Source of the DNA: Deltaproteobacteria bacterium
Lineage (GTDB): Bacteria; UBA10199; JADGCS01
Assembly (NCBI GenBank): GCA_024233595.1
Contig: JACKPK010000006.1
Location: forward strand, 69,268 to 133,267
Reading direction: 5' to 3'
DNA: 64,000 nucleotides
The notes below the pieces were generated by a model. It was given only the letters and a program-made list of their open reading frames with translations, was not told where the DNA came from and did no database searches. The stretch's first letter is position 1, and every line of letters begins with the position of its first letter. Below, piece after piece: positions 37,147 to 46,224 of this stretch. The position numbers were made by a program, and so were the translations under genes.

Positions 37147-38281
37147 TCACTTCCTTTGTGCTATTTCCGCCGCCCCATTATGAATATCCAAGCGCGCTTG
37201 TAAATTTTCAGCAATGCCTTTTAAAGCCCAAAGCATGTCTGCAAGCTCTGGATCTTCCGATAAATGCGATCCATGCTGTGCTTCAATCTTAGTAAGATCA
37301 TCTAAAAGTCTTTGCAGTGATGCTGTGCGATCAGAAATTTCATCCTTAATCTGCAACTCTGTTTCGGTTATTAACAAATAAGCCACCTCTAAAAGATTTT
37401 GCAGACAATCACGCTTGGATTGCAAGTCATTGTCCATTGCATCTAATTTGCTGATGCCTTGTTCTGCCTCACCGCGATAGCGCGCTTGGGTCAATTCCAA
37501 AATTTCTTGCGAGACAGCACTAATTTGTTGCTGCAAAGCAATCTTAATTGTCTCGTCTAAAAATACACGCTGCACCTCAAGGTGATCTTCCAAAAACCGG
37601 AGGATGTTTTGAGGTTCCAACGCCTTTTGCGCTTTTTCTTGCTCAGCAAGCAAGCGCGCTCGTTCTTCTGGCCAAGCTTTTTTTTCCTGAGCGCGGATTG
37701 CCATATTTTTTTGTAGCAAGCGCCACCGGCAATCCCATTGTGATCACCACTCCAAGATAGAGGTCCTATTCCTCCCAAGCCCAAGGCCCATGAACCAAGC
37801 TCCTTCCCATAAACAGCCGAAAATCCGGCTCCCACGGCAACAAGGACCCCACCCAGGCGCCACACAATCCGCCACCCGCTCCGCCACGCATGCGCCAAAC
37901 ACTAAGCCAAACACCCGCCAGCCAATCCGCACCCGCCAAACCTACGCCACCCACTACGCCACCCACTCAGCCAACCACCACTACGCCATAACACTAGCCA
38001 AACAATCCACCCTTCACACCTTGATCTTGCCAAAATCCTGCTAATTTTGGTGTTAAAGTGGGTTGTTCGGGAACATTCGCTAAGCCAGATAAGCCTGCAC
38101 CAGCCAAAACTGTGTCTAAAACACCAGGCCTAGACAACACAAATTCCGTGAGAGCACGACCCTGCCCAGTTAATCCAGCTGTGCCGGCAAGAGCTGTTGA
38201 GCCAGAATCATCTATTTTTTGTGCGGTTTTCGCTGCCTGAGCAGCAACCGCCGGTCCACTTCCTAAAGCCATCGCAAACAT
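37147..38281 (-). pseudogene. Frameshifted gene: Ala-rich N-terminus, Gly-rich centre, coiled-coil C-terminus
   Basis: Three minus-strand pieces probably belong to one gene. 38281-37994 encodes FAMALGSGPAVAAQAAKTAQ and a Gly/Leu-rich segment. 37990-37720 is Gly/Ala-rich, glycine-zipper-like sequence (LVAVGAGFSAVYGKELGSWA) running into ACYKK. 37719-37147 encodes a 190-residue helical, coiled-coil protein (KAWPEERARLLAEQEKAQKA to NLQARLDIHNGAAEIAQRK). The last junction falls in a run of seven A (near 37709-37715), a typical indel hotspot. The central part also has stops and GTGGC-type micro-repeats. No family recognised. Flanked by two copies of a long noncoding repeat. Confidence 0.5.
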
Positions 38282-38439
38282 GCTGGGCTCCTTTCGGTTT
38301 TAAAGGTCAAAAGGCTTATCGACAGGATCCGGCATTTGTTTCGTCTTTTTTGAAAAAAGAAATGACATAAGAAGAAATCACATGACGAAGGTAAAAACTG
38401 CTGACGCAATCTACTAGTATTTGATTATGTTCTGGACTG

Positions 38440-38485
38440 CTTCGTCGTAAAACTCCTCGCAGTGACGAGAGTGTCATTGCGATCA
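38440..38485. repeat. REP-like palindromic element
   Basis: GGACTGCTTCGTCGTAAAAC then TCCTCGCAGTGACGAGAGTG and TCATTGCGATC resembles the widely scattered intergenic elements built on GGATTGCTTCG...CGCAATGACAG. A cousin occurs at 39256-39302 in this window. Confidence 0.5.
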
Positions 38486-38785
38486 GCCGGAGCCTGATGA
38501 CCTGTTCTCCGTAGCTTTAGCGAAGGAGAAAGCAATCTAGTATTTGGGACTCGTGGCTCGTGCCTAGAGACTCGTTGTTAATTAGGTTCTAGTACCTAGG
38601 TGGTTTTATTCTTCTTGGAGATGTCCCAAAGGACAGAGCTCGTAGTGGTCGCTCGTGAGCGACCATAATTTTGATAAATTTTCTTGGCCGTTCGCGAACG
38701 GCCACTACCGAAATTCCGAAATCACATGACGAAGGTAAAAAATATTCACTCTTAATTATTCATTTTTAATTCTTCATTATTCAAT
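38486..38785. repeat. Long noncoding repeat, copy 2
   Basis: Direct repeat of 36890-37130. The last 145 bases, from GTAGTGGTCGCTCG through the GGCCGTTCGCGAACGGCC hairpin to TTCATTATTCA, are almost identical. The first part (GAGCCTGATGACCTGTTCTC ... GACTCGT) is similar with an insertion of about 60 bases (GTTAATTAGGTTCTAGTACC ...). Confidence 0.8.
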
Positions 38786-38792
38786 AAAGTGT

Positions 38793-38931
38793 GGAAAATA
38801 GTATTACGACGGCTATTGTAGCCGTGCCTTTTTTTCTCAGCTTTTGCCTTAGAAAATAGTGATGCGACGGCTATAGTAGCCGTGCCTTTTTTTCTCAGGC
38901 TTTTGCCTGAGAAAATAGTATAAACCATAAT
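38793..38931. repeat. Tandem 58/59-bp hairpin repeat, 2.3 copies
   Basis: Unit: GAAAATAGTATTACGACGGC, TATTGTAGCCGTGCCTTTTT, TTCTCAGCTTTTGCCTTA. The second unit differs at a few positions, and a third starts with GAAAATAGTATAAACC. Each unit holds a hairpin (ACGGCTATTGTAGCCGT) followed by a T-run, so each could act as a plus-strand terminator, plus a second small hairpin (CTCAGGCTTTTGCCTGAG). Confidence 0.7.
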
Positions 38932-38935
38932 AAAC

Positions 38936-38980
38936 AAAAAGCCCCGTTTTGGAGCATCCCACACCAAAACGGGGCCTTTC
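38936..38980 (-). terminator. Strong hairpin with minus-strand T-run
   Basis: GCCCCGTTTTGG and CCAAAACGGGGC form a 12-bp perfect stem. On the minus strand it is followed by TTTTTGTTT. No annotated minus-strand gene lies immediately upstream (38981-39548 has none), so either a small RNA ends here or the terminator is a relic. Confidence 0.6.
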
Positions 38981-39255
38981 GACACTAAGGAGAGCTTAAA
39001 TAAACTAACGATTTCATCCATGAAGGGGGCTGGGGGTCCTTATGAAGACTTCGTTCACTTTAAGATTACGGGTCTGTTTTAAAAAAGATCTAAGCTGTAT
39101 CGATTTTTTTAAAAAAAGATCATTTTAAAAAGTACGTACATCAGAAAATTCAAGTACGTACATTTAAGGGCCTAGGTGAAAGAGTTCTCCTGCTCTATTT
39201 GTTCACCTGATCTACTGATCTTTATTCAGGTTATTCAGGTTATTCAGGGTAGTGC

Positions 39256-39302
39256 GATACTGGATTGCTTCGCCCGCCGCGGCGGACTCGCAATGACAGC
39301 AG
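39256..39302. repeat. REP-like palindromic element
   Basis: ACTGGATTGCTTCGCCCGCC then GCGGCGGACTCGCAATGACA: the GGATTGCTTCG and CGCAATGACA ends with a GC-rich palindrome between are typical of REP-like intergenic elements. Confidence 0.55.
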
Positions 39303-39364
39303 AACTACAATAATTAAATAATCACGAACACCTAGACGCGAGACACAAGCCCCTAAAAAGATCA

Positions 39365-39391
39365 TTAGAGCAGATAGATCAGTGGAACAGT
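39365..39391. repeat. Inverted copy of the repeat at 2046-2140
   Basis: AGATCAGTGGAACAGTAGAG plus CTT is the reverse complement of AAGCTCTACTGCTCCACTGA plus TCT at 2051, with one mismatch over that span. Confidence 0.5.
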
Positions 39392-39548
39392 AGAGCTTCC
39401 TTAACCTACGCACCTAGGCTCATTAATGAACATTAATGAAAAATCACCTCCGTCATACTTTTCTTCACTTTTCCCATTGCCATATCAAATTCTTTTTTGA
39501 TAATGACTTTCAGAATTGTTATTAAAATAGTCAACCAGGCCTATAGAA

Positions 39549-40712
39549 ATGAACGCTCCCGCAATAGCGACCACAACCCAGACCAGCATCCCTCCTTTTC
39601 TTTTAAGATTAGACAGCATGCCTGCGCCCGCACAGCCAAAAGGAAGATTCTGGCCCTGCCAAGGTTGCGCCCACGGCGATCAACCCAAATGCCGACAAGA
39701 GTCTCCTTTGCCAACACATAGCAGCGGCCCTGTGAATTCCTTTTACTTAACCGACGAACCACTCAACCCCTTGGTTTTGCCAATCGGCCAAACAACACCC
39801 AACACCATCGCAAGCATCACCGCCGATTTTAAAAATTATTACACGATCCAAGCGACAACACTCGCAGAACACCAACCCCTTGCTGCTTCCCCTGCTGTTC
39901 TCAAATCAATCGAACAAGGCCTGCAATTTGCCACCGAATGCGAAGACACCGGCTTTAAAATGGGATCGTTTTCTGAATTAGAACTTGGCCAATGGAGTTT
40001 GGATTATTTTCACAATGAAGAACGCAAAGAGCTCCGCTTAACGGACACATTAACAAGCTTCAAAAACAAAGTTTTAGCCGCTTTAGAACCCTATCCCTTT
40101 TTGCAACGCAGCGCCCATCTCTTTGCTGTTGAATCTGGCGCCGGCGCTCTCTTTGCTTTGGGCTCATTGGCCGGATCCTTTCTAGCCAACAATACTCAAC
40201 TCATCACCAGTCTTGCCCCTGCAATAGCAACAGCACTTCGTTTCTTCGACATTGAACTTTCAGAAACAGAAGTAGAAGCCATTGCACGCGGTGTTCTTAT
40301 CACAGGCTCCGCATTAACAGCCGAAAAAGCGGTCTTCATTGCTGACGGTCACCGCACCGTGAAAAAAAATCACCCAAGCAGCAAGTTGTTTTCATCGGCT
40401 TACTGCAAAGCCTTTCTCGCGGAATCCTTAATTCTTGTAGACCTTCTGCTTCACGACACCAGCTCATCAGCCCTGTCGTTTCTTTTCACTAGCTCTTTAG
40501 ATTTAGCCAACATGTCGCAGTTCGAAAACATAGCAGCAGGACTGGCCTTTGTGATTGCGGTGTTCATTGCCGCCGCTCTGGAACCAAAACTTGAATCTTT
40601 GATCGAAAAAATCACAGACCCTGAATCCAACATTCGCTCTCCTTTTAAAAACACCGAGGCTTGGTTTCAAAACGAACTCCTGACAAAGCTCGCTCAAAGA
40701 ATTCAGCCTTAA
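39549..40712 (+). CDS. Orphan protein with Pro-rich N-terminus and membrane segments
   Basis: No family recognised. 387 residues. The first 60 or so are rich in Pro, Thr and Gln, with a four-cysteine cluster (FWPCQGCAHGDQPKCRQ, partly CxxC). A soluble helical part follows. Hydrophobic segments lie near residues 200-225 (SGAGALFALGSLAGSFL, SLAPAIATAL), 290-315 (AFLAESLILVDLLL, SSALSFLFTSSLDL) and 330-345 (NIAAGLAFVIAVFIAAAL). The stop precedes the sdaA start by 59 bases. No strong Shine-Dalgarno is seen. Codon use looks like the neighbours. Confidence 0.65.
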   Translation: MNAPAIATTTQTSIPPFLLRLDSMPAPAQPKGRFWPCQGCAHGDQPKCRQESPLPTHSSGPVNSFYLTDEPLNPLVLPIGQTTPNTIASITADFKNYYTIQATTLAEHQPLAASPAVLKSIEQGLQFATECEDTGFKMGSFSELELGQWSLDYFHNEERKELRLTDTLTSFKNKVLAALEPYPFLQRSAHLFAVESGAGALFALGSLAGSFLANNTQLITSLAPAIATALRFFDIELSETEVEAIARGVLITGSALTAEKAVFIADGHRTVKKNHPSSKLFSSAYCKAFLAESLILVDLLLHDTSSSALSFLFTSSLDLANMSQFENIAAGLAFVIAVFIAAALEPKLESLIEKITDPESNIRSPFKNTEAWFQNELLTKLAQRIQP

Positions 40713-40771
40713 AATCAACACGGCACTAAGCCCTCTTGTCTTTTACCCGACACATCGACTAAAACGCCTGC

Positions 40772-42151
40772 ATGTCCATTAGTATTTTCGATTTGTTTTC
40801 CATTGGCATTGGCCCATCAAGCTCACACACTGTGGGGCCCATGCGCGCGGCTTATCGCTTTGTGCAGTCACTCAAAAAACACAGCCACTTTGAACAAACA
40901 GCCACAATCCAAGTTGATCTTTACGGTTCACTAGCCTTGACCGGCAAAGCCCACGGCACACACAACGCAGTTGTCTTGGGACTTATGGGCGAAGAACCCG
41001 CCACGACTGATCCCGAAAAAACCGAAAGCTTTTTTGAAAATTGCCAAAACACTAAATCGCTCAATCTCAATCACGAACGCGCTCTTTCTTTTGATCCGCA
41101 AAAAAACATCAAAGTGCATCGTCGTAAAAACTTGCCCTTGCACCCCAACGGCATGAGCTTCACCGCCTTTGACGAACAAAAAAACGAAATTCACAAACGC
41201 ATTTATTATTCAGTTGGGGGCGGGTTTTTAGTCACCGATGATGCTGACGAAGACACGCAAGTCATTAACCACAAAGCAAAGGTGGCCAATCCTTTTAAAA
41301 GCGGCACAGAACTTTTACAGCTTTGCAAAGACAAAAACAAAAGCATCGCTCAAATTGTTTTTGAAAACGAAACCGCTTGGCGCAAACCAGCCGAAATTTA
41401 CACGCAACTCGATCTCATTTGGGACGCCATGAAATCTTGCATTGAACGCGGCCTGAACAAACCCGGTATTTTGCCCGGTGGCCTTAAAGCCAAACGCCGC
41501 GCCAATGAGCTTTATCAAAAGCTCAAAAGCCAACCCGAAAAAAACATGCACGATCCTTTAAGCGTTTTGGATTGGATTCATTGCTACGCCCTGGCCGTCA
41601 GCGAAGAAAACGCCGCGGGGGGTCGGGTTGTGACAGCTCCAACCAATGGTGCGGCTGGCATTATCCCTGCTGTGCTTTACTACTTTGACAAACTCACACC
41701 GCATAGTTCCGAAGACAAAATCCGCACCTTCTTGCTCACCGCAGGAGCCATTGCGATTCTTTACAAAATCAACGCGTCTATTTCTGGTGCCGAAGTCGGT
41801 TGCCAAGGCGAAGTGGGTGTGGCCTGTTCCATGGCGGCAGCAGGGCTGGCCGCAGTTAAAGGCGGCACTCCGGAGCAAATCGAAAACGCAGCCGAAATTG
41901 CCATGGAACATAATTTAGGACTCACTTGTGATCCTGTTGGCGGCTTGGTGCAAATCCCCTGTATAGAACGCAACGCCATGGGCGCTGCCAAAGCCGTTAA
42001 CGCCGCCCGCATGGCGCTCAGCAGCGATGGAAATCACATGATTTCTTTAGACCGCGTGATCGAAACCATGCGCCAAACCGGCAAAGACATGATGAGCAAA
42101 TACAAAGAAACCTCGCAAGGCGGCTTAGCTATTAATTATGTAGAATGCTGA
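40772..42151 (+). CDS. sdaA: L-serine dehydratase (L-serine ammonia-lyase), single-chain
   Basis: Iron-sulphur enzyme deaminating serine to pyruvate and ammonia. 459 residues, normal for the fused single-chain type. The N-terminal signature SIFDLFSIGIGPSSSHTVGP and the three probable [4Fe-4S] cysteines in EVGCQGEVGVACSM, GLTCDPVGG and VQIPCIERN are present. It also carries GRVVTAPTNGAAGIIPAVL and the C-terminal RQTGKDMMSKYKETSQGGLA. Start is ATG at 40772. A repeat block follows the stop codon directly. Confidence 0.96.
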   Translation: MSISIFDLFSIGIGPSSSHTVGPMRAAYRFVQSLKKHSHFEQTATIQVDLYGSLALTGKAHGTHNAVVLGLMGEEPATTDPEKTESFFENCQNTKSLNLNHERALSFDPQKNIKVHRRKNLPLHPNGMSFTAFDEQKNEIHKRIYYSVGGGFLVTDDADEDTQVINHKAKVANPFKSGTELLQLCKDKNKSIAQIVFENETAWRKPAEIYTQLDLIWDAMKSCIERGLNKPGILPGGLKAKRRANELYQKLKSQPEKNMHDPLSVLDWIHCYALAVSEENAAGGRVVTAPTNGAAGIIPAVLYYFDKLTPHSSEDKIRTFLLTAGAIAILYKINASISGAEVGCQGEVGVACSMAAAGLAAVKGGTPEQIENAAEIAMEHNLGLTCDPVGGLVQIPCIERNAMGAAKAVNAARMALSSDGNHMISLDRVIETMRQTGKDMMSKYKETSQGGLAINYVEC

Positions 42152-42305
42152 GCGAAGCGAAGCATTCTATCGTGCCTGTCGCGCCGTAGTCCGCCGTGGC
42201 GGACGAAGGCGGAAGCGAATGTAATGAGTCGAAGGATTAGTGAAGGCGGACCTGTCGCGCCGTAGTCCGCATCAAGCGGACGTAGGCGGAAGCGAAGCAT
42301 TCTAA
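42152..42305. repeat. Duplicated palindromic intergenic block after sdaA
   Basis: CCTGTCGCGCCGTAGTCCGC occurs at about 42175 and 42251. Each copy is followed by an inverted GCGGAC and GGCGGAAGCGAA. GCGAAGCATTCTA bounds the block on both sides. Two REP-like units in tandem; no coding frame. Confidence 0.65.
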
Positions 42306-42329
42306 AAAACCTAGCAACAAATAATCATT

Positions 42330-42992
42330 TTGCCCGATAAACACCTTATGCACACTCTTGGCTCAATATTGTCCTCGTTTTTCCTGCAGGCTTGCACCGC
42401 GTCAAATACAGATCCACAAGGGGATTTTAACGCAGAGATTTCGGATGCCGACATTTACTCGCTCGCGCTACCAGACACCTACATTTTAGAAGATGGCAGC
42501 TTGCCTCTACTCGACAATCAAGACGGCAGCTTTACAATCCCCGAAGGCAAAAGCTTGGATTTTTTTGGTCTCTATTTAAACGAGGACGAGCCCCCCATCA
42601 CCATGACCACCTCTGGCAATTCGAGTTTGCGTTTAGATTCTAGAATGAACGACAGCTATGATGTTTTAGAAGGAACATGGACCGTCGATTTTGACTACCG
42701 CTTTTGTCAGCTTAAAGGGGTCGAGGTTTTTTTCACGGCAGATTTTTTAGAACCCCCCGGGTTTGCCTGCACAGGACATGCTTTAGCAAGCGATGGTTAC
42801 ACTAAATTGGCCGGAGCCAAAAAAATATCCGAACTCATTGAATACTTAAAATGTGATCATTCCAAAAACAAAGTGATCGAAGAACTTCAAGAAGACGCTG
42901 AACAAGAAATTTGTATCGAAATGACTTTGCAAAGCAAAGAACTTGCTGAAGCCGCCGAAATCTATTTGGATCCAGAAGACTCGGGTCTGTAA
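42330..42992 (+). CDS. Putative lipoprotein, unknown
   Basis: 220 residues from TTG at 42330 (ATG at 42348 is an alternative). Hydrophobic LGSILSSFFLQAC ends in a lipobox cysteine. The mature part is acidic and beta-rich (ADIYSLALPDTYILEDGSLP, DGSFTIPEGKSLDFFGLYL), has three more cysteines (FCQLKG, FACTGH, LKCDHS) and a helical acidic C-terminus (KVIEELQEDAEQEICIEM). Family not recognised. The lipobox fits membrane anchoring, but the signal peptide is short. Confidence 0.6.
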   Translation: MPDKHLMHTLGSILSSFFLQACTASNTDPQGDFNAEISDADIYSLALPDTYILEDGSLPLLDNQDGSFTIPEGKSLDFFGLYLNEDEPPITMTTSGNSSLRLDSRMNDSYDVLEGTWTVDFDYRFCQLKGVEVFFTADFLEPPGFACTGHALASDGYTKLAGAKKISELIEYLKCDHSKNKVIEELQEDAEQEICIEMTLQSKELAEAAEIYLDPEDSGL

Positions 42993-43039
42993 ATTTTAAT
43001 TTCTTTTAAAAAATTTTCATTCCGGTTTAAAGCGCTCGC

Positions 43040-43663
43040 ATGAGCATTTCTAAATCAAAACCCTCTGTCCTCAAACACGCTGATGGCGAATTCTACACCC
43101 GTTACTTTGCCAAAGCTTACGACACCCTCACCACCTTGAGCGGTTGGAAACGGCACATCATGCCAGCTGCTTTCTTAGATTTACCAAAGGGACGACTGCT
43201 CGATGTGGGCTGCGGCACTGGGGATGTTTTGAACGAAGCTTTATTGCGTGGCTACAATGCCACCGGCATCGATGCCTCAGAAGGCATGGTTCAAAAAGCC
43301 AAAACAAGACACGGCTTAGACGATCAGCAAATCAAAGTGAGTTTGGCAGATGACCTGCCCTTTGCAGACCAAAGTTTTGATGCGGGCATTGCCTCGGGCT
43401 CGCTTGTGCACATCCCGCAAATCCAAGGGGCCGTTAAAGAAATTCATCGCGTTCTTAAACCCGGCGGCATCATGCGCATTCTCGATCACGCAGTGCCTGT
43501 TCAAAAATCCATCACCACACCAATCTTCTGGGCTTTCTCGCACGCCTCTGGCGATATTTTGCACGACTATAAACATTATTTTGAAAATGGATTTGAACTG
43601 GTGGATCACAAGACCATTGCACGCGGTGGCTATTTACAAAAATTCGATTTTAAAAAGATTTAA
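43040..43663 (+). CDS. Class I SAM-dependent methyltransferase
   Basis: 207-residue Methyltransf_11/25-type enzyme. Motif I LLDVGCGTGDVLNEAL near residue 54 binds SAM; the acidic residue of motif II is in ATGIDASEGMV. Motif IV SFDAGIASGSLVHI, then EIHRVLKPGGIMRILDH, complete the fold. The substrate cannot be inferred; the best neighbour comparison is small-molecule or quinone methyltransferases. It stands alone, convergent with the lipoprotein gene at 43669 with only five bases between stops. Confidence 0.85.
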   Translation: MSISKSKPSVLKHADGEFYTRYFAKAYDTLTTLSGWKRHIMPAAFLDLPKGRLLDVGCGTGDVLNEALLRGYNATGIDASEGMVQKAKTRHGLDDQQIKVSLADDLPFADQSFDAGIASGSLVHIPQIQGAVKEIHRVLKPGGIMRILDHAVPVQKSITTPIFWAFSHASGDILHDYKHYFENGFELVDHKTIARGGYLQKFDFKKI

Positions 43664-43668
43664 TTTTT

Positions 43669-45366
43669 TTATTCGATCTCTTGCAAATTACTTGTGTCCA
43701 AATCTTTCATATCGATCACATTGATCTGACGTTCAGTCGTTTGACCACGAACATAAAAGAACAGCAAATCATCATCACTCAAAGTGATTGGCCCTTCACA
43801 GGCGTCAAAAGTGTTTTCCGGAGTCAAATAATAATAAGACAACACCCCTGAACTTTCGCGTGCGTACACCAAAGTCTCTGCATCGTTATCGGCATTGGTA
43901 TCGGCACAGAACACAAACTCAACAGCCGATGCCGTAGCATCCGAAAGCAACAACACAGGATCCGCGCTCGCAACATTATTAAGGTCTTCATCAGAACCCA
44001 CAAAGTCTAAAGCCAAGCTCTCGCCAACCGCGTAGTAATCCACAAAGGTGGTGTCAAAAGCCGAAAAGAGACTCACGCCTTCCGGGTTGGTGTCCAACTG
44101 CAAAGGACTCGAACCAAAGTTCACGGTTCTTAAATTACTAGAATTATCAAATGCAGAAATGCCATCACTCAAATCAAGCTCGCGCAACTCCCAAGTGGTG
44201 GTGTCTTTTCTTTTTAATAAAACTGTCAAAATCAGGCTTGATTCATTGTAAGAAAAAATCATGTCGTCGTAGGTACCAGAACCAATCACTGTTTGTGTTT
44301 GCGATAAAGCACCTGAAGACGTCATGGTGACTAAAGAAAGCAATTGATCTTCAGCCGCTCCGCCATCGTTGCCGGTCACATTGCCTCGGTTGGCCACAAA
44401 AAATTGTGAGTCACTGACCCAGTAAACCTCAACAAAACTAGGAATGGCCGCGTAGGTGTCGGTTTCAATCCACGAATCCGTGCTGTACAAAGGCTCTTGG
44501 TTGTTTCCATAACTCCATGTTGTGGTGTCACCGCTTGTGCTTGCCAAAGCGTTCATGACCTCGCCCGTGCGAATCACGTAAAGCACATCATCATCACGAG
44601 CTGTCACATAACGCACATTTTGGCCCAAGTCTTCCGCAATCAGATCAAACTCAGACCCCATAAATGCTTTACGGTAAAGATTAAATTTAGGCTGGTCACC
44701 ACTAGTGTCTTCTGTGGCAAAGTAAAAATAACGCGTGTCATCGCTAGATGTTGTTAAAGAAACAGGAGAAACACTGTTAATGGTTTCCGCATTGGTTAAA
44801 ATGTAGCGTATGACTCCATTGGAATCGCGCTTTACAATAAAAGGCAAACCAATCTCGCCCGTGCTTTCTGTTCTAGACGCCACATACACAAGATCACCCG
44901 TTTCGGCAGACACAGTCACCGCATCAAACGAACCATCATCATTCACCGTTTGTGAAAAAGTTTCGTCTCCAACAATAAACACAATTTCATCGTTATCAAC
45001 CGCACCCGCAGTTCCTGAAAAGGTAAAACCGCTGCTGCCACTGCTTTGGTATTTTAAAAAAGAGCCACTGCCAGAAACAGAGTTAGAAATAGAATCCGAA
45101 TAGGTCGCGTCCACTTTGGAAAAGTCCACGCTCTCTAATTTGGCAATGGTCACTGGCAAACTCTCTGGTCCCGATTCAAATAACTCAGACTCAACGCCAT
45201 CAATCTCACCAGCCGCACTCGATGTGTCTGATCCACCTGCACCGCCACCGGATCCACCACCAATTGACCCACCAATGCCACCACCAGCTCCAGAGCATGA
45301 AATGAAAATTGTTAAGGAAAATAATACAAACGCGCGCGCAATCGTGCCCAATAATGTCTTCTTCAT
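43669..45366 (-). CDS. Large Ser/Asp-rich lipoprotein, unknown
   Basis: 565 residues from the ATG at 45366 (MKKTLLGTIARAFVLFSLTI, lipobox FISC). The frame begins eight codons earlier, but the signal peptide fixes the start. After the lipid cysteine comes a Gly-rich flexible linker (SGAGGGIGGSIGGGSGGGAGG-like, about 25 residues). A beta-rich domain of about 500 residues follows, with repeated short strands of the kind DDDVLYVIRTGEV and DTTTWELRELDLSDGIS that suggest a beta-propeller. Propeller assignment is inference. Probably outer-membrane or surface exposed. Confidence 0.75.
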   Translation of the reverse strand: MKKTLLGTIARAFVLFSLTIFISCSGAGGGIGGSIGGGSGGGAGGSDTSSAAGEIDGVESELFESGPESLPVTIAKLESVDFSKVDATYSDSISNSVSGSGSFLKYQSSGSSGFTFSGTAGAVDNDEIVFIVGDETFSQTVNDDGSFDAVTVSAETGDLVYVASRTESTGEIGLPFIVKRDSNGVIRYILTNAETINSVSPVSLTTSSDDTRYFYFATEDTSGDQPKFNLYRKAFMGSEFDLIAEDLGQNVRYVTARDDDVLYVIRTGEVMNALASTSGDTTTWSYGNNQEPLYSTDSWIETDTYAAIPSFVEVYWVSDSQFFVANRGNVTGNDGGAAEDQLLSLVTMTSSGALSQTQTVIGSGTYDDMIFSYNESSLILTVLLKRKDTTTWELRELDLSDGISAFDNSSNLRTVNFGSSPLQLDTNPEGVSLFSAFDTTFVDYYAVGESLALDFVGSDEDLNNVASADPVLLLSDATASAVEFVFCADTNADNDAETLVYARESSGVLSYYYLTPENTFDACEGPITLSDDDLLFFYVRGQTTERQINVIDMKDLDTSNLQEIE

Positions 45367-45624
45367 AGTTGTCGTTCCCATAAGCCGCACAAAAATCGAG
45401 AAAAAAACAGCTGTTATAGCCTACAGCTCTCCTAAGTCTTATTCATATTTTATCACAACAGCACCAAACCGCGAACACACTCATTTTTAAGTCTGAACGT
45501 CATTCTTTAACAGCACTTAACAACATGATTATCTCATTGCCGACAACTTGACGTGATTTCGATTTTGGCGCAAAGATCAGCTCAGAAAATTTTAACTGTA
45601 TCTATTATATATAAGGACATACCC

Positions 45625-46224
45625 ATGAAAAAAGGTCTTATCGCTCTCTTGGCCGTGGTTGGCATCATTGGCATTTTGGTGATTTCTATCATTGGTCGTT
45701 ACAACGGCTTGGTCGATCTAGAAGAAAACGTGAACGAAAAATGGGCGCAAGTCGAAAACGTTTACCAACGCCGACTCGATCTCATCCCCAATCTTGTGAA
45801 CACAGTTAAAGGCTACGCCTCTCACGAAAAAGAAACCCTAGAAGCTGTTGTCAAAGCGCGCGCCAGCGCTTCGCAAATCACTCCCGAAGGCTTGGGCAAT
45901 GTGCTGAACAACCCACAAGCTTTTGAAAAATTCCAAGCCGCGCAATCTGGTTTGTCTTCAGCTCTGTCACGACTCATGGTTGTGGTGGAACGCTATCCTG
46001 AGCTTAAAGCCAATCAAAACTTTTTGAATTTGCAATCGCAGTTAGAAGGCACCGAAAACCGCATTGCCGTTGAACGCATGCGTTTTAACGAAAGCGTGCG
46101 CGAGTTCAACAGCACTGTTCGCAAATTTCCAACCGTGATGATTGCAGGACTCTTTGGCTTCCAAAAGAAAAATCTTTTTGAAGCAAGCGAAGGTGCAGAA
46201 AAAGCTCCGGAAGTAAAATTCTAA
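45625..46224 (+). CDS. lemA: LemA family protein
   Basis: 199-residue membrane-anchored coiled-coil protein. An N-terminal helix (GLIALLAVVGIIGILVISII) is followed by RYNGLVDLEENVNEKWAQVE, YQRRLDLIPNLVNTVKGYA and FNESVREFNSTVRKFPTVM, all LemA signatures. The ATG at 45625 has AAGGAC upstream; the frame extends 24 codons further without reason. Function is poorly known. It forms an operon with two TPM-domain genes, a common trio, and its stop overlaps the next start (TAATG). Confidence 0.95.
   Translation: MKKGLIALLAVVGIIGILVISIIGRYNGLVDLEENVNEKWAQVENVYQRRLDLIPNLVNTVKGYASHEKETLEAVVKARASASQITPEGLGNVLNNPQAFEKFQAAQSGLSSALSRLMVVVERYPELKANQNFLNLQSQLEGTENRIAVERMRFNESVREFNSTVRKFPTVMIAGLFGFQKKNLFEASEGAEKAPEVKF

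Larger units (their letters stand above)
38981..39548. other. Intergenic with scattered small repeats, no supported gene
   Basis: Contains a duplicated GTACGTACAT(C/T) word near 39131 and 39161, a triplicated TTATTCAGG at 39221-39247, a REP-like element at 39256-39302, the inverted copy (39365-39391) of the repeat at 2046-2140, and a doubled CATTAATGAA at 39421-39439. No protein-like frame. Confidence 0.5.

Noticed and set aside
36967..38931. Repeat-rich region considered as a CRISPR array
   Set aside because: Repeats are long, hairpin-bearing and directly tandem or far apart, without regular unique spacers, and no cas genes are present.
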